From the NCBI RefSeq assembly GCF_000237925.1, contig NW_017386078.1, forward strand, positions 1 to 64,000: 64,000 bases of DNA, in the 5' to 3' direction. Shown here in pieces: positions 10,725-21,236 of this stretch. The notes under the pieces were generated by a model. That model searched no databases. It was given only the letters and a program-made list of their open reading frames with translations, and was not told the DNA's origin. How positions within the stretch are numbered: position 1 is the stretch's first letter; the number at the start of each line of letters is the position of its first letter. The position numbers and the translations under genes are program-made. This DNA is from Schistosoma mansoni. Taxonomy: Eukaryota > Platyhelminthes > Trematoda > Strigeidida > Schistosomatidae.

Positions 10725-11170
10725 TGAAAACCCCCGGGAACGCCGCGTTTCGTCTTATTTAGGATTCGTCAGCTGGATGTCCCTGCATCTCAGAGTTGAT
10801 GTTCCTCTGGGACTCGAACCCAGTACCATCCATTTTAAACTCCATCGTATTTTCCACTCAGCTACTTAAATTTAAATATAATCTACCATGATAAGTCTAC
10901 ATGAATAAATTCGAAGATAATTTTTTTTCACAAACCGATATTAATTAAATGATCAAAAATATATATGGTAATAAGCAGGTACGTCCATCTGACGAGTCCC
11001 AAATAGGAGGAAACGCGCGTCCTGGATTCCACTGCTAGCCATTGTCCATCTTTGTTTACCACGCTTGTGACTTGAGGCAATATCGAGGCAGTCCGCACAC
11101 GATGCATATATGCCAATTAGAGACTGACCAGTTGCTGTCCTAAAACATCAATGGGAAGATTCAAACAAAC
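10725..11170. repeat. Family B (Sm-alpha-like) hammerhead SINE, inverted-arm copy
   Basis: The left half reads on the minus strand: tRNA-like A-box (agtagctgagtgg), B-box (ctgggttcgagtccc, near 10805-10820), then a hammerhead (10735-10790) with core CTGACGA and GAAA but a mismatched stem II. The right half (10975-11170) reads on the plus strand and carries a second hammerhead plus the family tail 'gattcaaacaaac'. The two halves are separated by about 100 bp of AT-rich sequence (10870-10970). The layout matches the pair around 5779-6350. Confidence 0.8.
10981..11030 (+). ncRNA. Type I hammerhead motif (family B), near-intact
   Basis: The core CTGACGA is at 10989-10995 and GAAA at 11010-11013. 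The palindromic stem III acgcgcgt is at 11013-11020, with cleavage triplet GTC and predicted cleavage after 11021. Stem II pairs gtcc (10996-10999) with ggag (11006-11009), so the base pair next to the core is G-G instead of G-C. Stem I (gtccat with ctggat) is also weakened. Sequence and loop (CAAATA) match the well-known schistosome Sm-alpha ribozyme. It is probably inactive or slow. Confidence 0.75.
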
Positions 11171-12824
11171 AATACTAAGTGAATTCATTCTTTATTTTAT
11201 TACATAAGAGACTAGTGAGTTTGATAACAACGGTAAATGGAAATAAAAGAGCTTCTAGTTTTGGTCCAGTGGGAATGGATTATCAAGACAAATGAAGCTG
11301 TGGATTATAAAGGAAACTATGAAACTTTAGCTTCTAGAAGTTCTAAAAATAGATTTGATCTTAAACATTGCTATGTGTGCTGCTGTAGGTGGTGAGACCT
11401 ATGCAGTGTTTTTGTTTATATTATTGGTGATCGCTGATTACTTGCTTGAAATATTAATTCCTCTGTATACTTGTATATGTTAATCGTAATATGTTTTCGT
11501 CCAGCATAATAAATCAATGTTCTCTCTGTTCGCGTTGATTTGACACGAAGGTTCAAAACATTAAACTCTCCATAAACCAACCTTGTTAAATCTAGCCTTT
11601 TGAAATAAATTCCTAATATATTTATTTCATTGAATTTCGAACCTAGTTTTGTGCATTTTAATACTTTGGACCGCTTAATCTCTTTCCTTTAATTATTTTC
11701 AGGCTTTGATATATCAATTTTAGGACATTAGTTAAGTAAATATTTATCCTGACTTAGTTTCAAAGTAATGCTTTATTTTTTTATGTTCGTAAAAAGATCT
11801 AAAACTAAGTTTTCTTCAAGATTTCTTAAACATTTAATGCTGACTTCATCCTCCAAACTAGTAATACTTCACAAATATTCCCAAGATTTTATATAAGTAC
11901 TTCTATTTTAAGTATTTAAAACAAAACCTAGGAGCAGGTTACAAGTATTAGGAAAACTGCTATTTCTAAATGCCTCATCTGTGAACTCGGAAATGTAACT
12001 ATTATCCAGTTTTAAATAGGAATATAATTAAGGCTTACAAAATGATAGTTGAATATTCTTTTTTCATTAGCATACCACTAAAGAATTAGTTACAAATCTT
12101 TCAAACTTAGTTTGGTAGTTTATTTTACCTTTTAAGAGCATGATTTAAGAGAGTTTGTTTGTTTGTGAAGATGTAAGTTTGACACCTGTGTCAGTACAGT
12201 AATATATACATATATATCTTCCTTTGTGACGCCCGAACTTTACAAACTACGATGTCAGTAATTTAATGCTTACAGTTGTGGTAAGTAACCAATACATTCA
12301 TTGTACAGTTAAATATTTTATGTTGTGTTTAAACCTATAGTGATAATAAAACAGTACAATCCCAAACTGCGTACTTCGAATTTTAGTTCTTGATTGTATC
12401 TTATTGAAGTTCTAGACTTATTGGGACTAGGTCTATTTCGTAACACCATTTCAAATTCATAACAGCATTACGTCCTTCAGCTATCGATGATCATGGTATA
12501 AAGACTTCTATTCAGAATGTAATCATATGATGCAATTTTGTCTTCAAACTGTGTTTTACATAATGCCCATATAACCTTTCCTAAAGGAACTATGTGATAA
12601 TAAGTTATAGAAGCTGACAGTATTAAACTTTTAGCTAAATTCTATTGTTGCTGTAATAAAATTTGTCTCTTTACAATTGCAATATGACAAGCCCCAGATC
12701 ATTCCCAAACTACTTGTAACTTAAATCATAATGTAAATTCTTTAGGTTTGTAAAAATAAAGTCATCAAAGACATCGTAATTTAATCCCTTAGTTATCACA
12801 CATATCAAACCAAAATTATTATCC
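11171..12824. other. AT-rich intergenic stretch
   Basis: No coding or RNA feature that I can support. Confidence 0.4.
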
Positions 12825-13096
12825 GAAGGGGTTTTTGTGGAGATTTTAGTAATCTTATAGTTGAAATCATGAGTCGATTGAGGTTAGACCACCATGGAAA
12901 CCTGGAAGCACTGAACGGCCGTTTCGTCATATTATGGGACTCCTCAGCAGTGTGCATCTACGATCGCGCCTCGCGAGATTCGAACCCAGGACCTATCAGT
13001 CTCGCGTGCGAGCTCTTAACCACTAGATGCGCATCGCTGAGGAGTTCCATAATGTGACGAAACGGCCGTTCAGTGCTTTCAGGTTTCCATGGTGGT
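12825..13096. repeat. Family A hammerhead SINE, inverted-arm copy running into a gap
   Basis: The left tip is gaaggggtttttgtggagat, followed by the antisense hammerhead (12908-12953). The tRNA-like region follows in antisense (gattcgaacccaggac...gcttaaccactaga-like). At about 13028 the plus-strand right arm begins, with core CTGAGGA (13033-13039) and GAAA. It runs into the 200-N gap at ccatggtggt. The right arm presumably finishes inside the gap. Confidence 0.8.
12908..12953 (-). ncRNA. Type I hammerhead motif (family A), core intact
   Basis: On the minus strand, stem I acactg pairs with cagtgc over five bases. The core CTGAGGA is the complement of 12941-12947. GAAA and the palindromic stem III acggccgt (12915-12922) are present. 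The nucleotide before the cleavage point is U instead of C, which is tolerated by the NUH rule. Stem II has one mismatch (gtcc/tgac). Activity is plausible but untested. Confidence 0.65.
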
Positions 13097-13296
13097 NNNN
13101 NNNNNNNNNNNNNNNNNNNNNNNNNNNNNNNNNNNNNNNNNNNNNNNNNNNNNNNNNNNNNNNNNNNNNNNNNNNNNNNNNNNNNNNNNNNNNNNNNNNN
13201 NNNNNNNNNNNNNNNNNNNNNNNNNNNNNNNNNNNNNNNNNNNNNNNNNNNNNNNNNNNNNNNNNNNNNNNNNNNNNNNNNNNNNNNNNNNNNNNN
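13097..13296. other. Assembly gap (200 N)
   Basis: Exactly 200 Ns, inside the right arm of a family A inverted-arm SINE. Confidence 0.99.
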
Positions 13297-14523
13297 TGGG
13301 ACAATTATAAAAATTATGCTTTGTTATCAAATGTAATAAGTCGGAAGTATAGAGCTTCGAATTTCGGCGTTATTTTTATTCAAGTATTATGAACTTCAAT
13401 GATATTTAGAGCCAACAGATAATGTAAAATTACTCTTTGATATTGTTTCAAACGTACTCTAATTGATTTGTTGAATAAATACGCCTTATTACCTGCTTTG
13501 AAGTTCGTAATCTGTCTTATTAGCGCTTAGTAGCAATGACTTGTCTGAAAATCGAAATTTAAATATTAATATAATGACTAAACAAAGCTTTATCTGTCAT
13601 AGGAGAGGGAACTAGTGCACTTCAGACTCTTAAATTATCTGGTCTTCACCACTCAACCCCCTATACAGCCTGTTAATATTCGTAAGCCGCACATATAAAA
13701 CGTAGCTCAAAGCCTTAAGCATTTTTACAAGCATCAGCATTGTCGCTAATGTAATTTTTAGACAAATACGAAAAGTAAAAAGGAACGAAGCGAGCGAAGA
13801 AATTTCTTTTCAATCAGTTTTTCATCATGGCTCTACACTATATATATATGATTCACAATAAGGGAGCAACACTCATCGACAAACCCGAAATTTACATGCG
13901 GTAGACTTCCGGAATCCAATATGTTGTAAAACGAGAGATCGTACGCATCCAATTGACAAGTAATCTAACCCTGAAATTTACTGCCGGCTGTGTTGGTTCA
14001 GGTGACTTCATAAGAGTTCTTCGAGGGGGAACTTGACATATTCTTTATGACTCAGGACTGTATTTCCCTATAATTTGCTAATGTTTCTCTTTCACTCGTT
14101 AAATACCTAAATACCCAGATCCCTACTTAGAGGCATGTGTAATCCAACGCTACTAAATACAGAAGCCTGTTAAGTGGAAGTTTTTTCCATTCCTACCACA
14201 ACTATTTCATAACGACTGACAGAATAAAGCAGAATGATTGTCCCAGTCTAGCAAAATACAAAATAAATCTGCTCGTATCTAAGTAAATATGGATATTACC
14301 ACTTGAAACTAGAAGTTTAGATTATCTTTCTAGAGTAGTACCATTATTTTATGTAAACCTGGTCAGTGAACACTAGTTTTTAAATGTCCAATGTCTTCGT
14401 GTTTGAATGAATTAATTACCAATGCAAATTGTATGAGCAGACTGAAGTTTAAGAATAAAAAAAGGATGGAGATGAAAAGAATGGGGATAAAGATTAACTA
14501 GTGGCATTTTAAGCGAAACTATA
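13297..14523. other. Intergenic stretch, possibly with old repeat remnants
   Basis: No gene is seen. The 16-mer taatgactaaacaaag near 13573 recurs near 26095, each time within about 1 kb upstream of a copy of the MITE described below. The segment cgtacgcatccaat near 13945 also occurs at the right end of the solo LTR at 42611-43127. These hint at degraded repeats that I cannot delimit. Confidence 0.35.
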
Positions 14524-14752
14524 ATTTATGGACGAATCATAGCAAGTCTTGGATTATGGCGAGAATTTCACTCATCAATATGGTTAAGCGAGATTTTGCC
14601 ATTGTAGCTGATCAGTTCGTAATGAAAACTCTAACCTAACCTCTAGCTGTTAATCCTAATTTCACACACTAATCCAAAACGCTCTTTTGACCCTGTGAGT
14701 AAATGAATTTGCTCAATGTCACGTTGGCACCGCTTCAAGGTTGTCCATAAAT
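14524..14752. repeat. MITE-like repeat with short terminal inverted repeats, copy 1
   Basis: A 229-bp unit bounded by atttatggac and gtccataaat, a perfect 10-bp terminal inverted repeat. The inside is nearly identical to 26313-26553, for example in 'agcaagtcttggattatggc' and 'aatccaaaacgctcttttga'. There is no coding capacity. It is most simply a non-autonomous DNA transposon. A mixed-up solo terminal repeat of another element is the alternative. Confidence 0.65.
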
Positions 14753-15899
14753 CATAGTCTGTGTCCAATAATGCTGATGGTGGATGGTCTGAGACCTCCT
14801 CAGGTGCAGCTAGTCAAGGTGGAAGATGGTAATTCGTATGGTGAGTACGTGCTTTCAAGTTTCCTCTAGAAGCTATCCATCAAGGAACTGTGGTCACCTG
14901 GACAGAGAGAACATTTCAAATTAGGGCAACTCTTAACTACAAAAGGTGGGGATGACTCTTTTGAAGAATATTTATTTCATCTCCTCTGGGTGATTTGTAA
15001 TTCCTTCCGTTCTTGCCGTTGTTACGCTCTAGAATTAGTTTGTAACTTTAAATACATTTGATCCAACATTCCCTGACAAAATATGGATCATCAACATTAA
15101 GACGTTTATGAAGGTCGATGACAATTATGACTGGGAAGTCCGAAGAGTCAGATAAAGCTACTAGAATCTCGAAAGCCTAGTTTGTCTTAATCAGGACCCC
15201 AGAATGCGACGTCAATAAAGATTTGGAAAGTTTTTGTTTTATTTTCGAGCAATAGAAAGGATTCGTAAAAATCAAATCTCTATTGACAAACCAACCTGCG
15301 AACTAGATAAATCTGTAAGTACTCAGCACTGACCCTGACAAACCCAACCTGATGGTGTTCGACTAAGCAGTCATGTCAGATCATCACTGATTATAGCATA
15401 CTACTTGTCCCTCGCAAAAACTATTCAGCTCAGATTACATGCTTCTCGACACATCGACTATCTTACAAACGTATCTTCGAACCCCTTCATTTATGGCTTC
15501 TGGTCTGAGTTCCATTGGGATCTTCGACTGTAGACGTGTTGCGGACAACGGCGTTGTCAAGCTCTTGACATCTGCATGGCATCTCTACATCTAAGACTTG
15601 CTTTTTATTTTGAACAGCATTCCAGCTTACTTCCCTTAAACACTCTCCAAGAAGATGATATCCCTCAGGGTAAATGGACATAATGCAGGAGTTTTTTTCC
15701 AGATGAGGTTGCGAAGTTCAAACCTAGTGTTTTCCAAAGAAGTCTGAAGACTCAGTGTGGTTGTTAGCTTTAGAATCTCAATGATAAGAGTTCCACGGGG
15801 CATCCCCTAGAATGATTTGGTAGTATTGAGAGGGGAGGTTTCTTTTGTTCCAGTAGAATGCTCCATTCAGGTCTTCTGGAAGGGGAAGGGTATCAATTA
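14753..15899. other. Intergenic stretch without recognisable features
   Basis: Base composition is less AT-rich than the flanks, which suggests old transposon debris. I cannot place it in a family. A 64-codon minus-strand ORF at 15487-15681 has no recognisable motif. Confidence 0.35.
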
Positions 15900-15929
15900 T
15901 CTAGTATTACTCACGCTTATATCTCAAGA

Positions 15930-16110
15930 TCACCTTAGTATACCAGTGTCTGAGAGTCTATGGTACTAAGGAAATAGTAACAATCAATAAGGGGCAGAGT
16001 GGTTCAAGGACTAGTCTTGTGGTACTCCACATTTAACTGAAAACATATCAGATACGATAGAGCAAACTTTATCTCCTTGTAATCTTACTCCATAAATATT
16101 CTAAGGACCA
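15930..16110 (-). mobile_element. CR1-like LINE reverse transcriptase fragment
   Basis: The minus strand translates in pieces to SVKCGVPQGLVLEPL-like sequence. This is the conserved 'GVPQGSVLGPLLF' block of CR1/jockey-type reverse transcriptases. The copy is heavily mutated and short. The same block recurs near 20110-20200 and its downstream part near 18560-18660, so at least three decayed copies lie in this stretch. Confidence 0.6.
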
Positions 16111-17296
16111 TTTTATAGGACACTCGATGTAACATGATAGATACTCCGAAAATCCTTCCGAATTGTTTAACTGGACAATATATTTATTTCTTTATTCTTT
16201 TGCCCTGCCTTGCATTGTAACTTTTCACTAAGACTCGTCTAGTTATCTGTTACAGTTTCTGGTCTTCTTTGACTAGACTTTTGTTATATGACCGGTTGAT
16301 CATTACTATTATTTGGCTGTTTACTAGAAAAGGTTATTAGGGTCCTTGTGGAAGATGTTCACTCCTATTTTACGGGGAATACTCTCACCAATTCTCATAT
16401 ACTTGATACTCATTTATTAACCATTCTTTTTGTCATGTAATACTCTGTTTTGTACTACGGAAACCTCCAACTATATAGTAAATGCTGTTCCGTTGAGGCA
16501 TTTTGTATTTTGACGCAATTTTTCTCCCTTTTCAAACTACAATAAGTCTAAATAAGCACAAGGTTTTTTCCTTATATTTCAATATGAGTGACTCAAGTAG
16601 TCTCTGCACGCTAATTGTCACTTGTTAAAAATTTCTTACTTGCTACCTTCTTTGAATACAGGTTTATGTAAATTTTCTAAGCCACATAGCACAGCCTTTG
16701 TTTGAGAACACTTAAACATAATGTCAACGGGAAAACATAGCATTTTACACGTCATTTTGGGACTCTAGCATGGATTTCATATCAACCAGAAAATTCTGTA
16801 GGCCTTCCATATTGACGCTAACCTCGTTAGTTTTACTGGACACACCCTAGCTGAAGGCCCTCAATCACAAGTGATTACGAGACGTTACATATCCTTTGTG
16901 ACCATTAACCAGCTCAGATCAAACGCTAATAGACATATCGACAACTTTCCAGGTATATCTTCTAACTATATCATTCCTGACTTCTTATCTGACTAGGTTG
17001 GTATCTTCCAAATATGATGTCATAGACAAAAGCGTTGTCGAAAACTTGGTTATCTGTTCTGTCTTTAGTCATAACAGATCGGATATAATTAGATTATAAT
17101 CAACCAGCTACAATTTTAGAAACCTCTTTATGAGGTTTGTGTATTACTACGGAATCCCATGCCGGTTTGTGGTACTTTTAGGTTTAACAATTTGACCAAA
17201 TAAAACAGACTGAAGAACAGCTAGGAAGATGTAGATACAAAAATGGTTCAAATGACCTTATGGTGCAGTGGTCTTCTGTTAAAGAGCTTCTGTCTC

Positions 17297-17341
<45 letters not shown>

Positions 17342-17929
17342 ATCACTGATGCCTCAAGATATGAACCTAGGTATGAGTAGTAAGCAGAGAACAAGCATAA
17401 GTAAACTTGTATTGAATACTGTACTGATTCTTGAATAACACGCCTCGTCTCTTCTTGAGGGACTCCTGAGAGGAGCTTAGACCACTCTAGTTGAAGGCGA
17501 ATTCCAAGACTTAACTACCTGTAATGGTACTGGTTCTAACCACACATTCCTGAACAAGAGATAACTGAGAAAATAAATGCTAAATATTTAACACAGAGAG
17601 AAGGCCAGTAATGGTAAATGCAGGAAGGCATGGACCAGCTTCGTAGACGTAGCCATTATGTATAACTCGTATTTATTCACATCAAATATATTACCCTATC
17701 TTCAACCCAAATGTGTATTTCAGAAGTACTAAATATCATATTGTTAATCGCTACGATACGGTGAGTCAGTGTAGACAATTATGTGACTTCCACGTAAGAT
17801 ATTGTAGATTAGGTAGTCACATTATGACAAAACTATGCTTTTAGGATTAGGTCTATCATTATAGTAGTACTAATGACGAACTAGACCATAATTCTACATA
17901 CCCGTAAGGAGTAGAAGGTATCCCTACAC
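16111..17929. other. Decayed repetitive stretch with a TAG microsatellite
   Basis: No intact gene is seen. (TAG)15 occupies 17297-17341. The flanking sequence probably derives from LINE debris like its neighbours, but I could not anchor it to a motif. Confidence 0.4.
17297..17341. repeat. (TAG)15 microsatellite
   Basis: Fifteen uninterrupted TAG units within decayed LINE-rich sequence. Confidence 0.97.
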
Positions 17930-19640
17930 CTCAGCTAATGTTGCATCCTTTGTTTTTAGGTGTCGTTCTTAAAGTTCCTGTTGCGAATGAGCTTAAGAAG
18001 CACTTTAGAGGATCGCCAGGAATCTTTTACATGCTACAGGTAATTAAAAGTTCGCCTCTTTTTGCCAATACTACAACAGGTGAAAATCTAGTGGTTTGAT
18101 ATATTCTTACTAAGGCCTCGATTTGAGATCCTAAACTGATTTTGTTTTTCTCCTTTGGACATACTTCACAGCATTCTTATCTTTTCGAGGCGGAGGAAGA
18201 AATACTGGCCGAGTACTCTAAAAGTAAAGAATAAAACTCTCAAAAATTAAGTGAAAAGTCATGCTTTCAGAGTGACCATAAACGCCTCACGAACTTACTA
18301 ATGAAAGAGTTTTTGAAGCCATTTTTGTCGTTGATAACGTCAGACTTAAGATTACAGAGCTACATGATACCTAGATCTTATTCAACTTCTGACACCTACT
18401 AAAATATGAACTGCCTTAATTGTGTGCAGCTCAGCACGTATCTCAGATGGACTGCTTTACGCTCTGGAATGTTGAAACTAAGTCCACTTTTATCCAACCA
18501 ACTTTAAAGTCCAGTCGGATATTCATGAAGTGTTAGCTTGTCATTCTGGTTCAAAAGCTTTTTCCACAGTTTAACATCAGCAAAAAATAACATCTTGCAC
18601 TATGGTTGCTGAGGAAAGTCATTGATGTAAATCAAAAGGAGAGTTTTGGTATTTAACTTTTGGGGACCTCATCATAACATCAGTGGCCAGGGAAAACGTG
18701 TTAAAAATCGATTAATGAGATATTACAAGCCATTCTCTCTAATAGTCCGAAATTACTGATGATGCATATATGATCGACTCTATTAAAAACCCTGCTGGAA
18801 TCGACGTGTTTAATATCCACCTCCCTCTTACAATACAGGGTGAGGACCTATCTGCCCATAACAGTTATCAGATTAGTGATTCAGGACTGGCTCTCCCCAA
18901 AATCGTGGTACTAGGGTGAAAGGAATTTCCGGATATTATAATCGTTAATTTAGCCATGGTCAACCATGGATTTCATAACACTTAAGGATTTTATAGAGAG
19001 AACTACCGTTATGTAGCTTGAAATATCATTCAATCGGCCTGCTTTGAAGATTACCATTATGTGTATCAGCTTCCAGTTGTCTTGAACTGCACCCTGGCTA
19101 AGTAAAAATCAGGTAGTTTTACCGAAGTGAGGGCGCTGCCCCCGTCACAAGAGGGTTAACCATGTTCTAGAAAGCATATGGTTTCTTGTTAAAATATTTC
19201 AGTCCCTGATACTCAAGTTTGGTTCTTAGATACGCCTTCAAGACTCTAGGTGAGCGGCAGTTAAAACCATCACCGACGTGGGTTGGAATGTATGAGAATG
19301 CTGTTTTGCTAGGAGATGTGCAACATCATCATCTATGTTGGCAGTGAGACTAGTACGCAACAATCAAGAAAGTCTGGCTTTGGCTAGTCAGTAAAAAGTG
19401 AAAATGACAAAATGCGCCTTTCAGATTGTAAACAAGTCTGTTGATCTGCTTACTTTGATATTGGTGCTTGACTTTTCTTATAGCCTTCCCGCACTGGTTT
19501 CCAGCTTGACTAGACTGCCTGTGTAGACTTTCGCAGCTGATTTATTTTGATTTCCTTCAGTAACATCCTTTTTAGTTTCAACTTTTGAAAGGCATGATAT
19601 TAGGTTGCTTACAACCTTTAGGGACTGTTTTTAGTACATA
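17930..19640 (-). mobile_element. Decayed CR1-like LINE fragment
   Basis: On the minus strand, 18613-18630 encodes YINDFP and 18565-18585 encodes FADVKLW-like sequence. Together they form the 'YINDLP...FADDTKLW' palm signature of CR1-type reverse transcriptase, with the second catalytic Asp replaced by Val. Downstream (about 18400-18540) a thumb-like region is still readable in broken frames. Upstream parts to about 19640 have similar composition but no readable motif. The ends are approximate. Confidence 0.55.
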
Positions 19641-19959
19641 ATGATCTATAACATGTAAGATCATGCGCATTACGAAAACCGGTGGTTGTTCACGTCGAAC
19701 TAAACGCAGATGTCGTAATCCACGTTCTCGAGATCTTTCTTTCAATTCGGTACATTCGATCTTTTGAAATCAAACGTTATTGTTCTGAGGAGTGTACAGT
19801 TAGGTCTTAAAAATGAAATCAAAGGTTTTCCTTTCTGAATAGGGTCTAAAAACTCTCGTGATCAGCTGAATTATAACAAAAGGTGCTACCAGTGTAACAG
19901 TCAAGCTTATTATTTAGTAAGTTGAATTATCAGACATTCAAAACTCAGTCTTAAGAAGA

Positions 19960-20720
19960 AAGAATGAGAGTTCAATCAACCCATAGTAATCCCTGCAGTT
20001 TGTAGTACTGAGTAGATATTATCTCGTTCTGGATGTATCAACAGAAAGTGGTGATACGACGTGTTCTGGTAGAGAATTCCAGTAAACCATTACCCAATGA
20101 GATAAGGCGATCGAGGACTGTACCCTGAGGAACCCCACATTTTACAGACTCTTACACCGACACACCCTCATTTACCGATACCCACTGTCTCCTATCATTG
20201 GGAAAGTCAAGTATACAGTCTGGACCACAATGGACCACAATACTCCAGCTTTGACTTAGGACCCAGGTGAGAGACGTTGTCAAAGACTTTACTTAGACCG
20301 ATGAAAGTTACATCTGCCGGAATATTACCAACTTTTGCTGCAGCCCAATCTCCTCTTGCAATTAGCAGATTTGTTGAGCATAATAGGCCTTTCCTAAAAC
20401 TGTGTTGTTCCCTGGACAAAAGATTGTGCCTTTCCATATAGTTTAAAATAGCCTTCCTAACAGTATTTCCTACTACTTTAACAACTACACTGGTTGGAAT
20501 AATGGGTCCATAGCCACAAAATAAGTTCCTGCCTCATGCCTTGTACACCGAACTGATGACTCTGTCATTCCAGTCTCTTGACAGTCTGGATTGCTGTGAA
20601 AACATATCAAACATTATTGCCAGAGGTTCTGCAACTACATCCCCTTGTGCTTTCATAATCTCCACTATTCCCTGACACGTTTCTCTTTCATTCAAAACTG
20701 CCGTCCTCCTTGTTGTGTCT
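19960..20720 (-). mobile_element. CR1-like LINE reverse transcriptase fragment
   Basis: Reading the minus strand from about 20720 gives an N-terminal RT stretch, then SREQHSFRKGLLCSTNLLIA (compare 'REQHGFRKGRSC...'). It continues through VTFIGLSKVFDNVSH, which equals 'VIFIDLSKAFDKVSH' with the first catalytic Asp changed to Gly. After a frame change comes VKCGVPQGTVLD near 20110-20150. Several stops and frame changes make it a pseudogene. A Gypsy LTR starts about 190 bp to its right. Confidence 0.7.
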
Positions 20721-20910
20721 TATAGAAACATGTCAGATCTAACTCAAATGTCGGTAATGTCGTGATTTCATTGTTCATCGGACCGTAGGCTTAACATAAG
20801 CAGTCTTTTGGTCGGATTTCAACATTTCCATAGGTCTTCTTGCCTATTCTTGACAATTTTTTGATCTGAAACCCCGTAGAGTTATCTTTACTGACCATGT
20901 ACGTGTCTAG

Positions 20911-21236
20911 TGATGATGCCACAGGCATTGTAGTCTGACAACACTTTACTAGCAACACCTGCTATAATAGAATCGCGCCCACCCAGTGAAATCAAAAGTC
21001 AGAAGCGAGGAGGTTGGAAGATACATTTGATAGATTATCAATATATCGAGAATTGACTGGTCTAAACTAGCTAATGATGGCAGGAGAAGTTGAGCACAGC
21101 GTTCCCACTCGTGATCTGGTGCGGATGAATGACCGAGCGCCTTCAGCTAGATGAGTCCATTTAAAACTAATGTGGTCAGCATCCAATGTCGAACACTTAC
21201 AGAGCTATTGATTTTGGGGATGTATTTACCGCTACA
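20911..21236 (-). repeat. 3' LTR of the Gypsy element
   Basis: 326 bp, starting TGTAGC and ending ATCATCA on the minus strand. It aligns along its length with the solo LTR at 58532-58850, for example in 'gaatcgcgcccacccag' and 'gtggtcagcatccaatgtcg'. The alignment sets both ends. Confidence 0.8.

Noticed and set aside
13023-13392. Several ORFs across the second gap
   Set aside because: Same reason: N-filled frames within a hammerhead SINE.
17297-17341. CRISPR-like or tandem array
   Set aside because: It is a simple (TAG)n microsatellite; no spacer-repeat structure occurs anywhere in the window.
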